From: Candidatus Sulfopaludibacter sp. SbA3
Lineage (GTDB): Bacteria > Acidobacteriota > Terriglobia > Bryobacterales > Bryobacteraceae
Assembly (NCBI GenBank): GCA_945890485.1
Contig: CAMDCN010000002.1
Location: 496,001-560,000, forward strand
Direction: 5' to 3'
DNA: 64,000 nt
The translations under genes were made by a program, and so were the position numbers. The notes beneath the pieces were generated by a model, which was not told the origin of the DNA, ran no database searches, and saw only the letters and a list, made by a program, of their open reading frames with translations. Within the stretch, counting starts at the first letter, position 1. The number at the start of each line of letters is the position of its first letter. This document shows positions 1-7,905 of this stretch, piece after piece.

Positions 1-340
1 TGCGGTAAAACTCCTGCCGTTTGGCCTCTTCGACGGGCCGGCTTTGCAGCGTTTCGAGGTAAAGCCGGATGGAGGCGACCGGGGTCTTTAACTCGTGCGT
101 GACGGCATTGATGAACGCGTCATGCTGCTCGTTCCGCCGGATCTCGCGGACGAGGAAGATCGTATTCAGCACCACCCCGCCGATGATGATCGCCAAAAGG
201 ACGAGGCCGAGGAAGAGCAGGATACCGGTGCGCCAGTTGAGCAGCACCCAGCCGACGTACAGCAGAACCGTGATGGAGACAAGGCCGGCGCCTAACGCGA
301 TGAAGAACGCGATGGATTTGCGCCGGCCAGTCACGATCAC
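1..340 (-). CDS. Sensor histidine kinase, N-terminal part (cut by window edge)
   Basis: The first 113 residues can be read. Two hydrophobic segments (about residues 9-33 and 38-63) are separated by only a few residues, so there is essentially no periplasmic sensor domain. A HisKA dimerisation box follows, with the motif THELKTPVAS and the expected phospho-acceptor at His82. The catalytic ATPase domain lies outside the window. The start is a GTG at 340, with a second GTG at 334. The stop codon of the upstream desaturase is in the same frame 12 bases earlier, so no longer start is possible. The gene follows the desaturase by about 10 bases and is probably co-transcribed with it. A membrane-fluidity sensor is a possible but unproven role, given that neighbour and the short membrane input domain. 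Confidence 0.85.
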   Translation of the reverse strand, partial: MIVTGRRKSIAFFIALGAGLVSITVLLYVGWVLLNWRTGILLFLGLVLLAIIIGGVVLNTIFLVREIRRNEQHDAFINAVTHELKTPVASIRLYLETLQSRPVEEAKRQEFYR

Positions 341-349
341 ACTACCAGA

Positions 350-1165
350 CTACGCCGCTTTTTCGAGCGGGACTTCTTCATCCAGCTTGGCGACCTTCAC
401 GGACTTGGCGATCCCCAGCTTTTCGAGCAGCTTGATCTGCAGAAACGACGGGTCGAACTCGTACCACGCCAGGCCGTGCCGGGCCGAGACGGGGTGAGCG
501 TGATGGTTGTTGTGCCAGCCTTCGCCGAACGTCATCAGCGCGACCCACCAGTTGTTGCGGGAGTCATCGCGGGTGGCGAAGCGGCGGCCGCCCCACATGT
601 GGGTGGCCGAGTTGACGAGCCACGTGGCGTGCAAGCCAACGGTGACGCGGACGAAGGAGCCCCACAGAAGAAACGGCCAGCCACCGACGGCGAAGAGTAG
701 CGCCGAAAGGACAACGAGCGGTACCCAATGCCAGGTGTTCAGCCAAACGTAGAACGGGTCCTTGGCGAGGTCCGGGGTGTATTTGGCCATGCGCTTGGTG
801 TCGGCGTGGTCCGCGGTGCCAACCAGCATCCAGCCCAAGTGCGCCCACCAGGCGCCGTCGCGGGGCGAATGCGGGTCGCCGGGCTGGTCGGACTTCTGAT
901 GGTGGATGCGGTGCGTGGCCACCCAGAAGATGGGCCCGCCTTCCAGCGTCAGCGCGCCGCAGAGGGCAAAGAAGTGCTCAAGCCACAACGGCACTTTGTA
1001 CCCGCGATGGGTATGTAGCCGGTGGTAGCCCATGCTGATGCCCAGGCAGATGGTCATCCAGTACAGGAAGGCCGCCACGCCGAGGGCGGCCCAGGAAAAG
1101 TTAAACAGCGCGGCAACGGCGCCGACATGAAGAACGATGAGGACGATAACTGTTGGCCAGTTCAT
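350..1165 (-). CDS. Acyl-CoA/acyl-lipid delta-9-type fatty acid desaturase
   Basis: This 271-residue membrane di-iron enzyme introduces a cis double bond into saturated acyl chains. All three histidine boxes of the family are visible: HRLHTH at 48-53, HRIHH at 85-89 and HNNHH at 218-222. Hydrophobic segments flank them (about 5-45, 62-80 and 145-180), as in stearoyl-CoA desaturases. The length is on the short side for the bacterial family, and there is no fused cytochrome b5 domain, so electrons must come from a separate donor. The gene lies 37 bases downstream of the threonine aldolase and directly upstream of a histidine kinase. The exact acyl substrate (CoA, ACP or lipid) and the double-bond position cannot be read from the sequence. 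Confidence 0.88.
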   Translation of the reverse strand: MNWPTVIVLIVLHVGAVAALFNFSWAALGVAAFLYWMTICLGISMGYHRLHTHRGYKVPLWLEHFFALCGALTLEGGPIFWVATHRIHHQKSDQPGDPHSPRDGAWWAHLGWMLVGTADHADTKRMAKYTPDLAKDPFYVWLNTWHWVPLVVLSALLFAVGGWPFLLWGSFVRVTVGLHATWLVNSATHMWGGRRFATRDDSRNNWWVALMTFGEGWHNNHHAHPVSARHGLAWYEFDPSFLQIKLLEKLGIAKSVKVAKLDEEVPLEKAA

Positions 1166-1202
1166 ACCTCAACGCTAACAGCGACCCGCAAAAGTCCATG
1201 TA

Positions 1203-2228
1203 TTAGTTGTGTAATAGCTTCCCGAGGATGGCGACGGCCTCTTCACAGGCGGGGCGATCGACGTCGAAATGGGTGACTGCTCGAACCCGGTGAGGCCCCA
1301 TCTCAATCATCACCACGCTCTTTTCGCGGAGCCGTGCCGTCAACTCCGCCGCGGTCATGCCTGTGCCGGTGACGTCGAAGTACACGATGTTCGTGCCGGC
1401 GTAGGGCTCGACGGCGATGCCGGGCAACTGCGCCAAGGCCTCGGCGAGATAGGCCGCATTGGCGTGGTCCTCGCCCAGCCGGCCGCGCATCTCTTCGAGT
1501 GCGATGAGCCCGGCGGCGGCCAGAACGCCGGCCTGTCGCATGCCGCCGCCGAGACGCTTGCGGAGCAACCGCCCTTTGTCCATCTGCTTCTGTGTGCCAA
1601 CGAGCATAGAGCCAACCGGTGCGCCCAGGCCCTTCGACAGACAGAACATGACGGTGTCGGCGTATTGCGCGATCTCGATGGGGTCGACGTTGAGGGCCGT
1701 AGCGGCGTGGAAAAACCGTGCGCCATCCATGTGAACCGGCAGGCCGCGGCTTTCGGCTCCACGCTTGATCTCGGCCAGTTGATCGAGAGGGTAGACGGTG
1801 CCGCCAGCGACGTTGTGTGTGTTCTCGACGGCGATGAGGCCGGTGGGCGCGGCGTGGGGGCCGACGGGGCGGATCTCCTTCGCGATCGCCTCCCAGGTCA
1901 GATGCCCCTTTTCCGTTGTGATGGTTCGCGTCAGGCAACCGGCGAACCATGCGAGCATGGCGAGTTCATAGTTCAGCACGTGGGCGCGCGAGTCGCAGAT
2001 GACCTCCTGGCCATGCTCGGTGTGTACGGTCATACCGATCGTGTTGCCCATGCAGCCGGTGGGGACGAAGAGGCCCGCCTCCTTGCCCATGATCTCCGCG
2101 GCGCGGGCTTCGAGGCGGTTGACCGTAGGGTCTTCCTGATAAACGTCGTCGCCGACTTCGGCTTCGGCCATGGCCCGGCGCATGGCGGGGGTGGGTTTGG
2201 TGACGGTGTCACTGCGGAGATCGATCAT
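1203..2228 (-). CDS. ltaE: Low-specificity threonine aldolase
   Basis: This 341-residue fold-type I PLP enzyme cleaves L-threonine or allo-threonine to glycine and acetaldehyde. The family's N-terminal signature [11 protein letters not shown] is present at the very start. The PLP-contacting stretch HMDGAR is at 166-171, and the Schiff-base lysine is K199 in CLSKGLGAP. The length matches the family. The ATG overlaps the hemW stop by four bases (ATGA), so the two are translationally coupled. Specificity for L-threo or L-allo forms cannot be predicted here. The aldolase could feed glycine to one-carbon metabolism. It has no obvious functional link to hemW beyond co-transcription. Confidence 0.92.
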   Translation of the reverse strand: MIDLRSDTVTKPTPAMRRAMAEAEVGDDVYQEDPTVNRLEARAAEIMGKEAGLFVPTGCMGNTIGMTVHTEHGQEVICDSRAHVLNYELAMLAWFAGCLTRTITTEKGHLTWEAIAKEIRPVGPHAAPTGLIAVENTHNVAGGTVYPLDQLAEIKRGAESRGLPVHMDGARFFHAATALNVDPIEIAQYADTVMFCLSKGLGAPVGSMLVGTQKQMDKGRLLRKRLGGGMRQAGVLAAAGLIALEEMRGRLGEDHANAAYLAEALAQLPGIAVEPYAGTNIVYFDVTGTGMTAAELTARLREKSVVMIEMGPHRVRAVTHFDVDRPACEEAVAILGKLLHN

Positions 2229-3295
2229 AAGAATTCCTGGAGTACGTCGTTAGAAAGCAGCACGCCGCGGGGGGAGAGGCGGAGGCGGTCGCCGTCGCGT
2301 TCGAGCAGGCCGTCGGCGAGGAAGCGCTCGATGGGCTCGGCCCAGCGGGTCCATTCCGAGGGCTGCGGCTGAATGCCTTCGCTGAGGCGGAGGCCGACGA
2401 AGAAGCGTTCGCTGCCGGGGTCGGCTGGGGTCGCCTGCTGACGGCTGGGGCCTTGCTCGACGTAGGCGAGAGCGGTTTCGGGGTTCTGCCAGCGCTGGCC
2501 GGCGGCGTTCGAATGGGCGTCGGCGCCAAAGCCGAGGTACTCTTCGAGGCGCCAATATTTTAGATTGTGGAGCGAAGGCTGGCCGAAGTTTGAGACCTCG
2601 TAGCGGGGCAGGCCCATGGCGGTGAGCCGCTCGACGGCGCGTTCGTACATGTTGGCGATGGCGTCGTCGTCGGGGATGTCCTGGGCGCCGTATTTCGGGC
2701 CGTTGTTCAGGATTTCGAGGCCGAGGCGCGAGTCCTCATCCACTTCGAGCATGTAGACGGAGGCGTGGGGCGGGGCGAGGCGTTCGATCCAGTCGAGCGA
2801 CGTCTCCCAACTCGCCGGAGTTTGCGCGGCGAGTCCGGCGATGAGATCGAGGTTAATGTTCGGGATGCCCTCTTCGCGAAGCAGAGCGACATCGGCGGCG
2901 ACGATCTCCGCTGTGTGCTTGCGGCCGGTTTTGCGGAGTTCGATTTCGACGAAGGATTGGACGCCGAGGCTGACGCGGTTGATTCCCGCTTCGCGCCAGG
3001 CGGATACCTGTTCGCGGGAAAAGGAGCCCGGCGCGGCTTCGAGGGTCGCCTCGGCCCAGGGGCGGCCGGGGATGCGGGTTAAGAGTTCGCGCAGGTCTTC
3101 ATTGGCGATCTGGCTGGGCGTGCCTCCGCCGAGGTAGACGGTTTCCGGCGTCCAAGGCCAAGCGGCCTGTTCCAACTCCTGCCGCAGCGCCATGTGGTAC
3201 CGGCCTTCCAACTCGCGCGGGAACACCCCGGAAGCGAAGTTGCAGTAGGTGCATTTTTGGGCGCAGAACGGAAAGGAGAGATAGACGCCGGGCAT
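2225..3295 (-). CDS. hemW: HemW-like radical SAM protein (heme chaperone family)
   Basis: This 356-residue protein has the radical SAM cluster motif CxxxCxxC at C11, C15 and C18, followed by NF, which is typical of the HemN/HemW group. The family was long annotated as oxygen-independent coproporphyrinogen oxidase, but the short members (about 350-380 residues) are HemW, which binds heme and passes it to apo-proteins. This protein has the short form: it lacks the N-terminal extension seen in true HemN, and its first cysteine is only ten residues from the start. A C-terminal HemN-type domain follows (about 270-356). The gene begins at the base after the cyaY stop codon and overlaps ltaE by four bases, so it sits in a tight cyaY-hemW-ltaE operon. 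Confidence 0.85.
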   Translation of the reverse strand: MPGVYLSFPFCAQKCTYCNFASGVFPRELEGRYHMALRQELEQAAWPWTPETVYLGGGTPSQIANEDLRELLTRIPGRPWAEATLEAAPGSFSREQVSAWREAGINRVSLGVQSFVEIELRKTGRKHTAEIVAADVALLREEGIPNINLDLIAGLAAQTPASWETSLDWIERLAPPHASVYMLEVDEDSRLGLEILNNGPKYGAQDIPDDDAIANMYERAVERLTAMGLPRYEVSNFGQPSLHNLKYWRLEEYLGFGADAHSNAAGQRWQNPETALAYVEQGPSRQQATPADPGSERFFVGLRLSEGIQPQPSEWTRWAEPIERFLADGLLERDGDRLRLSPRGVLLSNDVLQEFL

Positions 3296-3628
3296 TTAAG
3301 AGAGGCTGACGGTCTCGCCGAGGTGCTCGCTGACGTGGGCCGCGATCAACTCGGCAAGGGATTGGCCGGAGTCGGCCAGAACGAAGGCGTTTCTCGCGTC
3401 GACCCAATCGAGCTTGAAGCTGCGGGAGTGGGCGGAGACCCAGACTTGGCGGACGGGAGTTTGTGGGCTGACGACGAACTTGGCGCGCGGTTCGTCAAAC
3501 TCGACGGTCAACGTGCCATTATTGAAGTCGGCCTCAAAGTCGTGAGCATCTGACGCGATGGCGAGCGATTTGAAGAGCGCTGTCATGGCGTCTTCACATT
3601 TCAGCCGAAAGTCTTGTTCGTCGAGCAT
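3296..3628 (-). CDS. cyaY: Frataxin/CyaY-like iron-binding protein
   Basis: This small 110-residue cytoplasmic protein has the frataxin layout. An acidic N-terminal helix (residues 1-30, with D3, E4, D6, E12 and D13) is followed by a beta sheet. The sheet contains NGTLTVEF, a PVRQVWVSA strand equivalent to the conserved QVWLA of CyaY, and an FVLADSG turn before the last helix. Frataxins bind iron and modulate Fe-S cluster assembly through the cysteine desulfurase complex. Its stop codon abuts the ATG of hemW (TAAATG), so a radical SAM/heme protein and an iron-handling protein are made together. Assignment rests on pattern resemblance by eye; a profile search against the frataxin family would settle it. 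Confidence 0.75.
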   Translation of the reverse strand: MLDEQDFRLKCEDAMTALFKSLAIASDAHDFEADFNNGTLTVEFDEPRAKFVVSPQTPVRQVWVSAHSRSFKLDWVDARNAFVLADSGQSLAELIAAHVSEHLGETVSLS

Positions 3629-3679
3629 GAATCTTCACGGTAACAGAAAGCATCATTTGATAGGCTGATCTTTTAGAGG

Positions 3680-5215
3680 ATGACAACGACCTGTATCCGG
3701 CACACTGAGCTGCCGAACACTTCCCGGCTGTTCGCCGATCTGGTCTATCATTTCGACCAGGTTTCGTCCTTTTACGCCCACGCGCCGTACGATCCGGAGT
3801 CGTTTGCGGCAGCCGCGAAGCAGATTCAGTATCCGCCTGAGCGCCGGGCCGCGATGGTTGCCGCGCTGGTGGAGCAGAACCCGGGGAATCCGTCGCTCGA
3901 AGTTCTGGCGCGCGAAGGTGCTGTTGCGGTGGTGACGGGCCAGCAGGTGGGGCTCTTTTCGGGTCCGTGTTATTCGGTGTTCAAGGCGCTCTCGGCCATC
4001 CGGCTGGCCGAAAACTTGACGGCGCAGGGGATTCCGGCGGTTCCGGTGTTCTGGCTGGCGACGGAAGACCATGACTTGGTGGAGATCAACCAGGCGTGGG
4101 TTTTTAGTGCCGGGCACGAGGTGGTGGGGCTGCAAACCGCGGCTGCGAATCCGCTGGGTGGCCCTGTGGGACCGATCCCGGTGGGCGAGGCTCCGCTGGA
4201 GGAGTTGGCCGCGGCTTTGAACGGCCTGCCCTTCGCCGACGAAGTGATGGCGATGGTGCGGGAGTGTTATGCGCCGGGGGCGACCTTCGGCAGCGCGTTC
4301 CGCGCGTTGGCGCAGAAACTGCTGGCGAAGTGGCCGATTCTGTTTTTGGATCCGCTGGCCCCGGCCATTCGGGCGATCGGCGCGCCGCTGCTCGAACAGG
4401 TGGCGGCCCAAGCGCCGGACTTAAATGCGGCGCTGCTCGGACGGAATCAGGAGTTGGCGGCGGCTGGCTATCACGCGCAGGTGCACGTCGAAGCCGACAG
4501 TTCGCTTTTGTTTTCGCTCGAAGGCGGAAAGCGGACTCCGTGGAAAGGTACCTCGATCGACGACACGAACCTGCTTTCGCCGAACGCGCTTTTGCGGCCG
4601 GTCCTGCAGGATTTCCTTTTGCCGACGGTCGCCTACTTCGGTGGTCCGGCGGAGCTGGCGTATTTTGCCCAGTCGCAGGTGCTCTATCAGAAGCTGCTCG
4701 GGCGCATGCCGGTGATGCTGCACCGCGCCGGGTTCACGCTGCTCGACGACCGGACGGCGAAGATTTTGAACCACTACGGTCTGGCCGTGGTGGACACGCT
4801 AACGCACGAAACCGGCCTGCACGAGCGGCTCGCGGCGAAATTGATTCCGGCCGGGATCACCGAAAAGGTCGCTACGCTCCGAGCGAATCTCGGCAGCGAA
4901 GTGGAAGCACTGTTTGCCGACGTCCGCGCACTCGACCCGACTCTCGAGAAGGTGCTCGCCAAGGGCAGCGCCAAGATGATCTATCAGCTCGGCAAGATGG
5001 AGCGCAAGACGGCCCGCCAAGCGCTACGCCGCGACGAGCAGGCGCAGCGGCAGGCGCAGTACCTGCACCATAGCCTGTATCCGCATCGGCACATGCAGGA
5101 GCGCTTCTACAGCATTCTGCCTTTCCTCGCGCAGCACGGCCCCGACCTGATCGAACGGATCTATGAGCACGTCGAAGTGGGCTGCCCGGATCACCAGGTG
5201 CTTCCGATACACTAG
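3680..5215 (+). CDS. bshC: Putative cysteine ligase BshC (bacillithiol synthesis)
   Basis: This 511-residue protein is of usual BshC length. BshC adds cysteine to glucosaminyl-malate in the last step of bacillithiol synthesis. The family's most conserved block is present: VVTGQQVGLFSGP (about residues 94-106), then VFWLATEDHD (about 130-139) with the Rossmann-like core. A long predicted coiled coil occupies the C-terminal third (about 390-480). The gene is divergent from cyaY, with 51 bases between the starts. A GAGG lies directly against the ATG, an unusually short spacing. bshA and bshB are not in this window. Family known from Firmicutes and also found in Acidobacteriota and Bacteroidetes. 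Confidence 0.9.
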   Translation: MTTTCIRHTELPNTSRLFADLVYHFDQVSSFYAHAPYDPESFAAAAKQIQYPPERRAAMVAALVEQNPGNPSLEVLAREGAVAVVTGQQVGLFSGPCYSVFKALSAIRLAENLTAQGIPAVPVFWLATEDHDLVEINQAWVFSAGHEVVGLQTAAANPLGGPVGPIPVGEAPLEELAAALNGLPFADEVMAMVRECYAPGATFGSAFRALAQKLLAKWPILFLDPLAPAIRAIGAPLLEQVAAQAPDLNAALLGRNQELAAAGYHAQVHVEADSSLLFSLEGGKRTPWKGTSIDDTNLLSPNALLRPVLQDFLLPTVAYFGGPAELAYFAQSQVLYQKLLGRMPVMLHRAGFTLLDDRTAKILNHYGLAVVDTLTHETGLHERLAAKLIPAGITEKVATLRANLGSEVEALFADVRALDPTLEKVLAKGSAKMIYQLGKMERKTARQALRRDEQAQRQAQYLHHSLYPHRHMQERFYSILPFLAQHGPDLIERIYEHVEVGCPDHQVLPIH

Positions 5216-5219
5216 CGCC

Positions 5220-5987
5220 ATGCGCTTGAACCCCGTGAAGCAGGCCTTGCTGGCTGGCAAGACCGTGTTGGGCACTTCCTATGGACAGCTCCGCGATCCG
5301 GAGATCGCCCGGATCTTAAAAGCAGCCGGATTTGACTACGCCTATCTCGATGGGGAGCACGGCTGCTTCGGCATTGAGACGCAGCAGGACATCTGCCGCG
5401 TAGCCGGCCTGTGCGGCCTGACGATTTTTGCCCGAGTGGCGGACATGCAGTACGACCTGATCGCGCGGTCGCTCGACTGCGGCGCGGACGGGATCATCTT
5501 CCCACGCGTCGAATCGCCCGAGCTGCTCGAGCAGGCCATTAGCTGGTGCAAGTTTCCGCCGGTAGGCATCCGCGGCTTCGGGCTGACGACGATGCAAGCC
5601 GACTACGAGGCCGTCACCATTCCGCAGATGATGACGCACCGGAACGAGAACGGCATGGTGATTCTGCAGATCGAAACCCAGCGGGCGTTTGAAGCGCGCG
5701 GGGAACTGCTTTCGGTACCGGGCATCGACGTCGTGATGGTGGGTCCGGTGGACCTTTCGATTTCGCTCGGCGTGCCGGGGCAGTTCGACGATCCGAAGAT
5801 GGAAGCGACGCTCGACGCGATTCGGGAGACCTGCGACGCCAAGGGCATCGCTCCGGGGATTCAAGCTCGGAACTTGGCTCTATCGTCGAAATGGCGCGAT
5901 CGCGGCTACCGGTTCCTGGGAACGGCTTCCGAATGGGCCATGATGCTCGAGAAGGGCAAGGAGATCGTAGGGGCGCTACGAAAGTGA
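5220..5987 (+). CDS. HpcH/HpaI-type 2-oxo-acid aldolase
   Basis: This 255-residue TIM-barrel class II aldolase is of the type that cleaves 2-keto-3-deoxy sugar acids or 4-hydroxy-2-oxo acids to pyruvate and an aldehyde. Visible family features are the opening GTSYGQLRDPEIARILKAAG, the DGEHG motif at about 42-46 (general base region), a metal-binding glutamate in QIETQRA, and VGPVDLSISLG near residue 180. The start at 5220 is chosen because the longer reading overlaps the end of bshC and the family N-terminus begins here. It follows bshC by four bases and is probably in its operon. The natural substrate is not deducible; macrophomate synthase and garL-like enzymes share these motifs. Confidence 0.85.
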   Translation: MRLNPVKQALLAGKTVLGTSYGQLRDPEIARILKAAGFDYAYLDGEHGCFGIETQQDICRVAGLCGLTIFARVADMQYDLIARSLDCGADGIIFPRVESPELLEQAISWCKFPPVGIRGFGLTTMQADYEAVTIPQMMTHRNENGMVILQIETQRAFEARGELLSVPGIDVVMVGPVDLSISLGVPGQFDDPKMEATLDAIRETCDAKGIAPGIQARNLALSSKWRDRGYRFLGTASEWAMMLEKGKEIVGALRK

Positions 5988-5991
5988 GCAA

Positions 5992-6080
5992 TGGTGCCGA
6001 AGGTGGGAGTCGAACCCACATGGGGAGTGAACCCCGGCAGATTTTGAGTCTGCTGTGTATACCAGTTCCACCACTTCGGC
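5992..6080 (-). tRNA. tRNA-Leu (anticodon CAA)
   Basis: Reading the minus strand gives an 89-nt cloverleaf. The acceptor stem is GCCGAAG/CTTCGGC, with discriminator A and an encoded CCA. The anticodon stem is GCAGA/TCTGC around the loop CTCAAAA, giving anticodon CAA. A long variable arm follows, as in class II tRNAs, and the T arm contains GGTTCGACTCC. It decodes UUG leucine codons. The gene lies between the aldolase and a small hypothetical gene on the opposite strand. Confidence 0.95.
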
Positions 6081-6092
6081 ACTGACCCTGTC

Positions 6093-6098
6093 AGTATA
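6093..6098 (-). promoter_or_regulatory. Putative -10 box of the tRNA-Leu gene
   Basis: TATACT on the minus strand lies 12 bases upstream of the tRNA 5' end, a good -10 position. No convincing -35 box is visible at 16-18 bases upstream, so the call is tentative. Confidence 0.4.
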
Positions 6099-6105
6099 AC
6101 AGCAG

Positions 6106-6552
6106 ATGGGTGTTTCGTTCGATAGTCAAGATGTAGTAAATCGCTTGGCGCTGCTCGCGCAGCCCCGGCTTTATGAATTGCTCCGGCTCAGCTCGGCCCG
6201 GCACGTCTACGATCCGATGCCGGGCCTGCCGGGGGCGAAGTATTTCGCTGAGGAAGGCGAGGTGATTCTGAACGGCTCGAAGCGCGCCGTGCAGCCGTAT
6301 CAGAGCATCGAACGGTTCCTGAGTCCGGAGAAGGCGATCTCGTTTCTGGTCGAGCCTGGGCTGCTGCCGATCGTCAAAGCCATCGCGCTGGACGTGCGCG
6401 GCCGCAAAGTGCTGGTCACAAGAAAACCGGCGCCCCGGGAGAGTGACCGGGGCGCCGTGGGTTACTTGTCAGGCTTCGGGATGCGGCTGCTGTTGGATGC
6501 CGCTGGCCCCGAAACCACGTTGACGTGGGAATGCCTCTACGGCGTCCTATAG
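6106..6552 (+). CDS. Hypothetical protein, 148 aa
   Basis: I do not recognise this protein. It reads as a soluble, mildly basic polypeptide with several leucine-rich helical stretches (about residues 10-27 and 85-105) and no signal peptide or membrane span. Codon use up to about residue 105 looks like the neighbours (GC-rich third positions), which supports coding. The last 40 residues run through a perfect 10-bp inverted repeat that acts as a terminator on the other strand, then converge with the end of the DUF1552 gene. The ATG lies just upstream of the tRNA's -10 box on the opposite strand. The true 3' end may therefore be earlier, or the gene may be a decayed remnant. Confidence 0.45.
   Translation: MGVSFDSQDVVNRLALLAQPRLYELLRLSSARHVYDPMPGLPGAKYFAEEGEVILNGSKRAVQPYQSIERFLSPEKAISFLVEPGLLPIVKAIALDVRGRKVLVTRKPAPRESDRGAVGYLSGFGMRLLLDAAGPETTLTWECLYGVL
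6421..6456 (-). terminator. Rho-independent terminator of the DUF1592-DUF1552 operon
   Basis: On the minus strand a perfect 10-bp stem (GGCGCCCCGG/CCGGGGCGCC, 8-base loop) is followed by GGTTTTCT. It lies about 90 bases after the DUF1552 stop codon. The T-rich side is only on the minus strand, so it serves that operon. Confidence 0.75.
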
Positions 6553-7905
6553 CTCGGTGAGGTGCTCCACCTTGCCGGTGGAGTCGCCGATCTTTTCGGG
6601 TTGGACGCCGACGTTGTCGAGCATGGTGAGGAACAGGTTGGTCATTGGCGTGCCCTTCTTGAAGCGCACGTGGCGGCCACCGTGGATCTTGCCGCCGCCG
6701 CCACCGGCGAGGATCGTCGGCAGGTTGAGATGCTCATGCCGGTTGCCGTCGCTGATGCTGCTGCCGTAGACGACCATCGAGTTGTCGAGCAGCGTGCCTT
6801 CGCCGTCCTTGGCGCCCTTCAGCTTGCCGAGGAACTGGCTGAACATCTCGATATGGTGCTGGTCGATCTTTTGCAGACGGTCGATTTTGGCCGGGTCGTT
6901 GAAGTGATGCGACAGGCCGTGGTGAGCGTCCGGCACGCCGATGTTCCGGTAGGTGCGGTTGCCACCCTCGCGCCCGATCATGAAGGTCACGATGCGGGTG
7001 AGGTCGGCCTGGAAGGCAACGGTGACGAGGTCGAACATCAACTGGATGTGCTCTTCGAAGGTCGGCGGGATGCCGGCCGGCCGGTCGAGCGCCGGGATCG
7101 AAGCGGCCCGCTCGTTGGGCTCTTCGCTCTTCTGGATCTTCTTTTCGATTTCGCGGACGGCTTCCATGTACTCGCCAAGCTTGCGCTTGTCGGAAGCGCC
7201 CAACTGCATGCCGAGGCGGGCGGCATCTTCGCGGACGAAATCGAGAATGCTGCGGTCCTGCTTGGCTTGGGCGGCGCGGGCGGCGGGGTCGGTGGAGTCG
7301 CCGTCGCCGAACAGGCGCTCGAACAGGGCACGGGGGTTGATCTCCGGCGGCATCGGCGTAGACGGCGAGCGCCAGGAGACGGTGTTGCTGTAAGCGCAGC
7401 TATAGCCGCTGTCGCAGCCGCCGACGAGGCGGGAGTCTTCGAGGCCAATCTCAAGCGAAGGCAACACGGTGCGGCTGCCGACTTCCTTGGCGGCAACCTG
7501 GTCGACCGAGATGCCGGCTTTGATGTCGGCGCCCTGCGTCTTCTTGGGATGGACGCCGGTCAGCCACGTTGCGCCAGCGCGGGCATGGTCGCCGGCGCCG
7601 TCGCCGAGGGCCTGGCCGTTGTAGTGATCGAGGCCGGAGAGGACGAGAAGGTCCTTGCGGTAAGGCGCGAGGGATTGCAGCGTTTTGCCGAATTCGAACG
7701 CCTTGCCTTCGGCGGTGGGCGTCCAGTGGTTCATGATGATGCCGTTCGGCACATAGCAAAAAGCCATGCGGACGACGGGCGCGGCGGCGGTGCGTGCCGC
7801 ATGGCTCAGGGCCGGAACCATGGCATCGAACAGGGGTAGGCCGAGGGCCGTGCCGAAGCCGCGCAGCAGTGTGCGGCGGTCAAGAGACTTCTTGGTAATG
7901 ATCAT
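6547..7905 (-). CDS. DUF1552 (HXXSHH motif) secreted protein
   Basis: This 452-residue protein begins with a twin-arginine-type leader (DRRTLLRGFGTALGLPL, about residues 9-25), so export by Tat is likely. It carries the defining motif of the family, HHGLSHH (about residues 315-321), and the family opening VPNGIIMNHWTP. Alkaline-phosphatase-superfamily ancestry has been suggested for related DUF1501 proteins, but no reaction is established. It is the second gene of a pair with the DUF1592 cytochrome-like protein, overlapping it by four bases (ATGA). The same pair recurs in Planctomycetes, Verrucomicrobia and Acidobacteria, which suggests the two proteins act together at the cell surface. Confidence 0.88.
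   Translation of the reverse strand: MIITKKSLDRRTLLRGFGTALGLPLFDAMVPALSHAARTAAAPVVRMAFCYVPNGIIMNHWTPTAEGKAFEFGKTLQSLAPYRKDLLVLSGLDHYNGQALGDGAGDHARAGATWLTGVHPKKTQGADIKAGISVDQVAAKEVGSRTVLPSLEIGLEDSRLVGGCDSGYSCAYSNTVSWRSPSTPMPPEINPRALFERLFGDGDSTDPAARAAQAKQDRSILDFVREDAARLGMQLGASDKRKLGEYMEAVREIEKKIQKSEEPNERAASIPALDRPAGIPPTFEEHIQLMFDLVTVAFQADLTRIVTFMIGREGGNRTYRNIGVPDAHHGLSHHFNDPAKIDRLQKIDQHHIEMFSQFLGKLKGAKDGEGTLLDNSMVVYGSSISDGNRHEHLNLPTILAGGGGGKIHGGRHVRFKKGTPMTNLFLTMLDNVGVQPEKIGDSTGKVEHLTEL

Noticed and set aside
6562-7839. Antisense frame of 425 codons opposite the DUF1552 gene
   Set aside because: Shadow of a strongly supported gene; no independent evidence.
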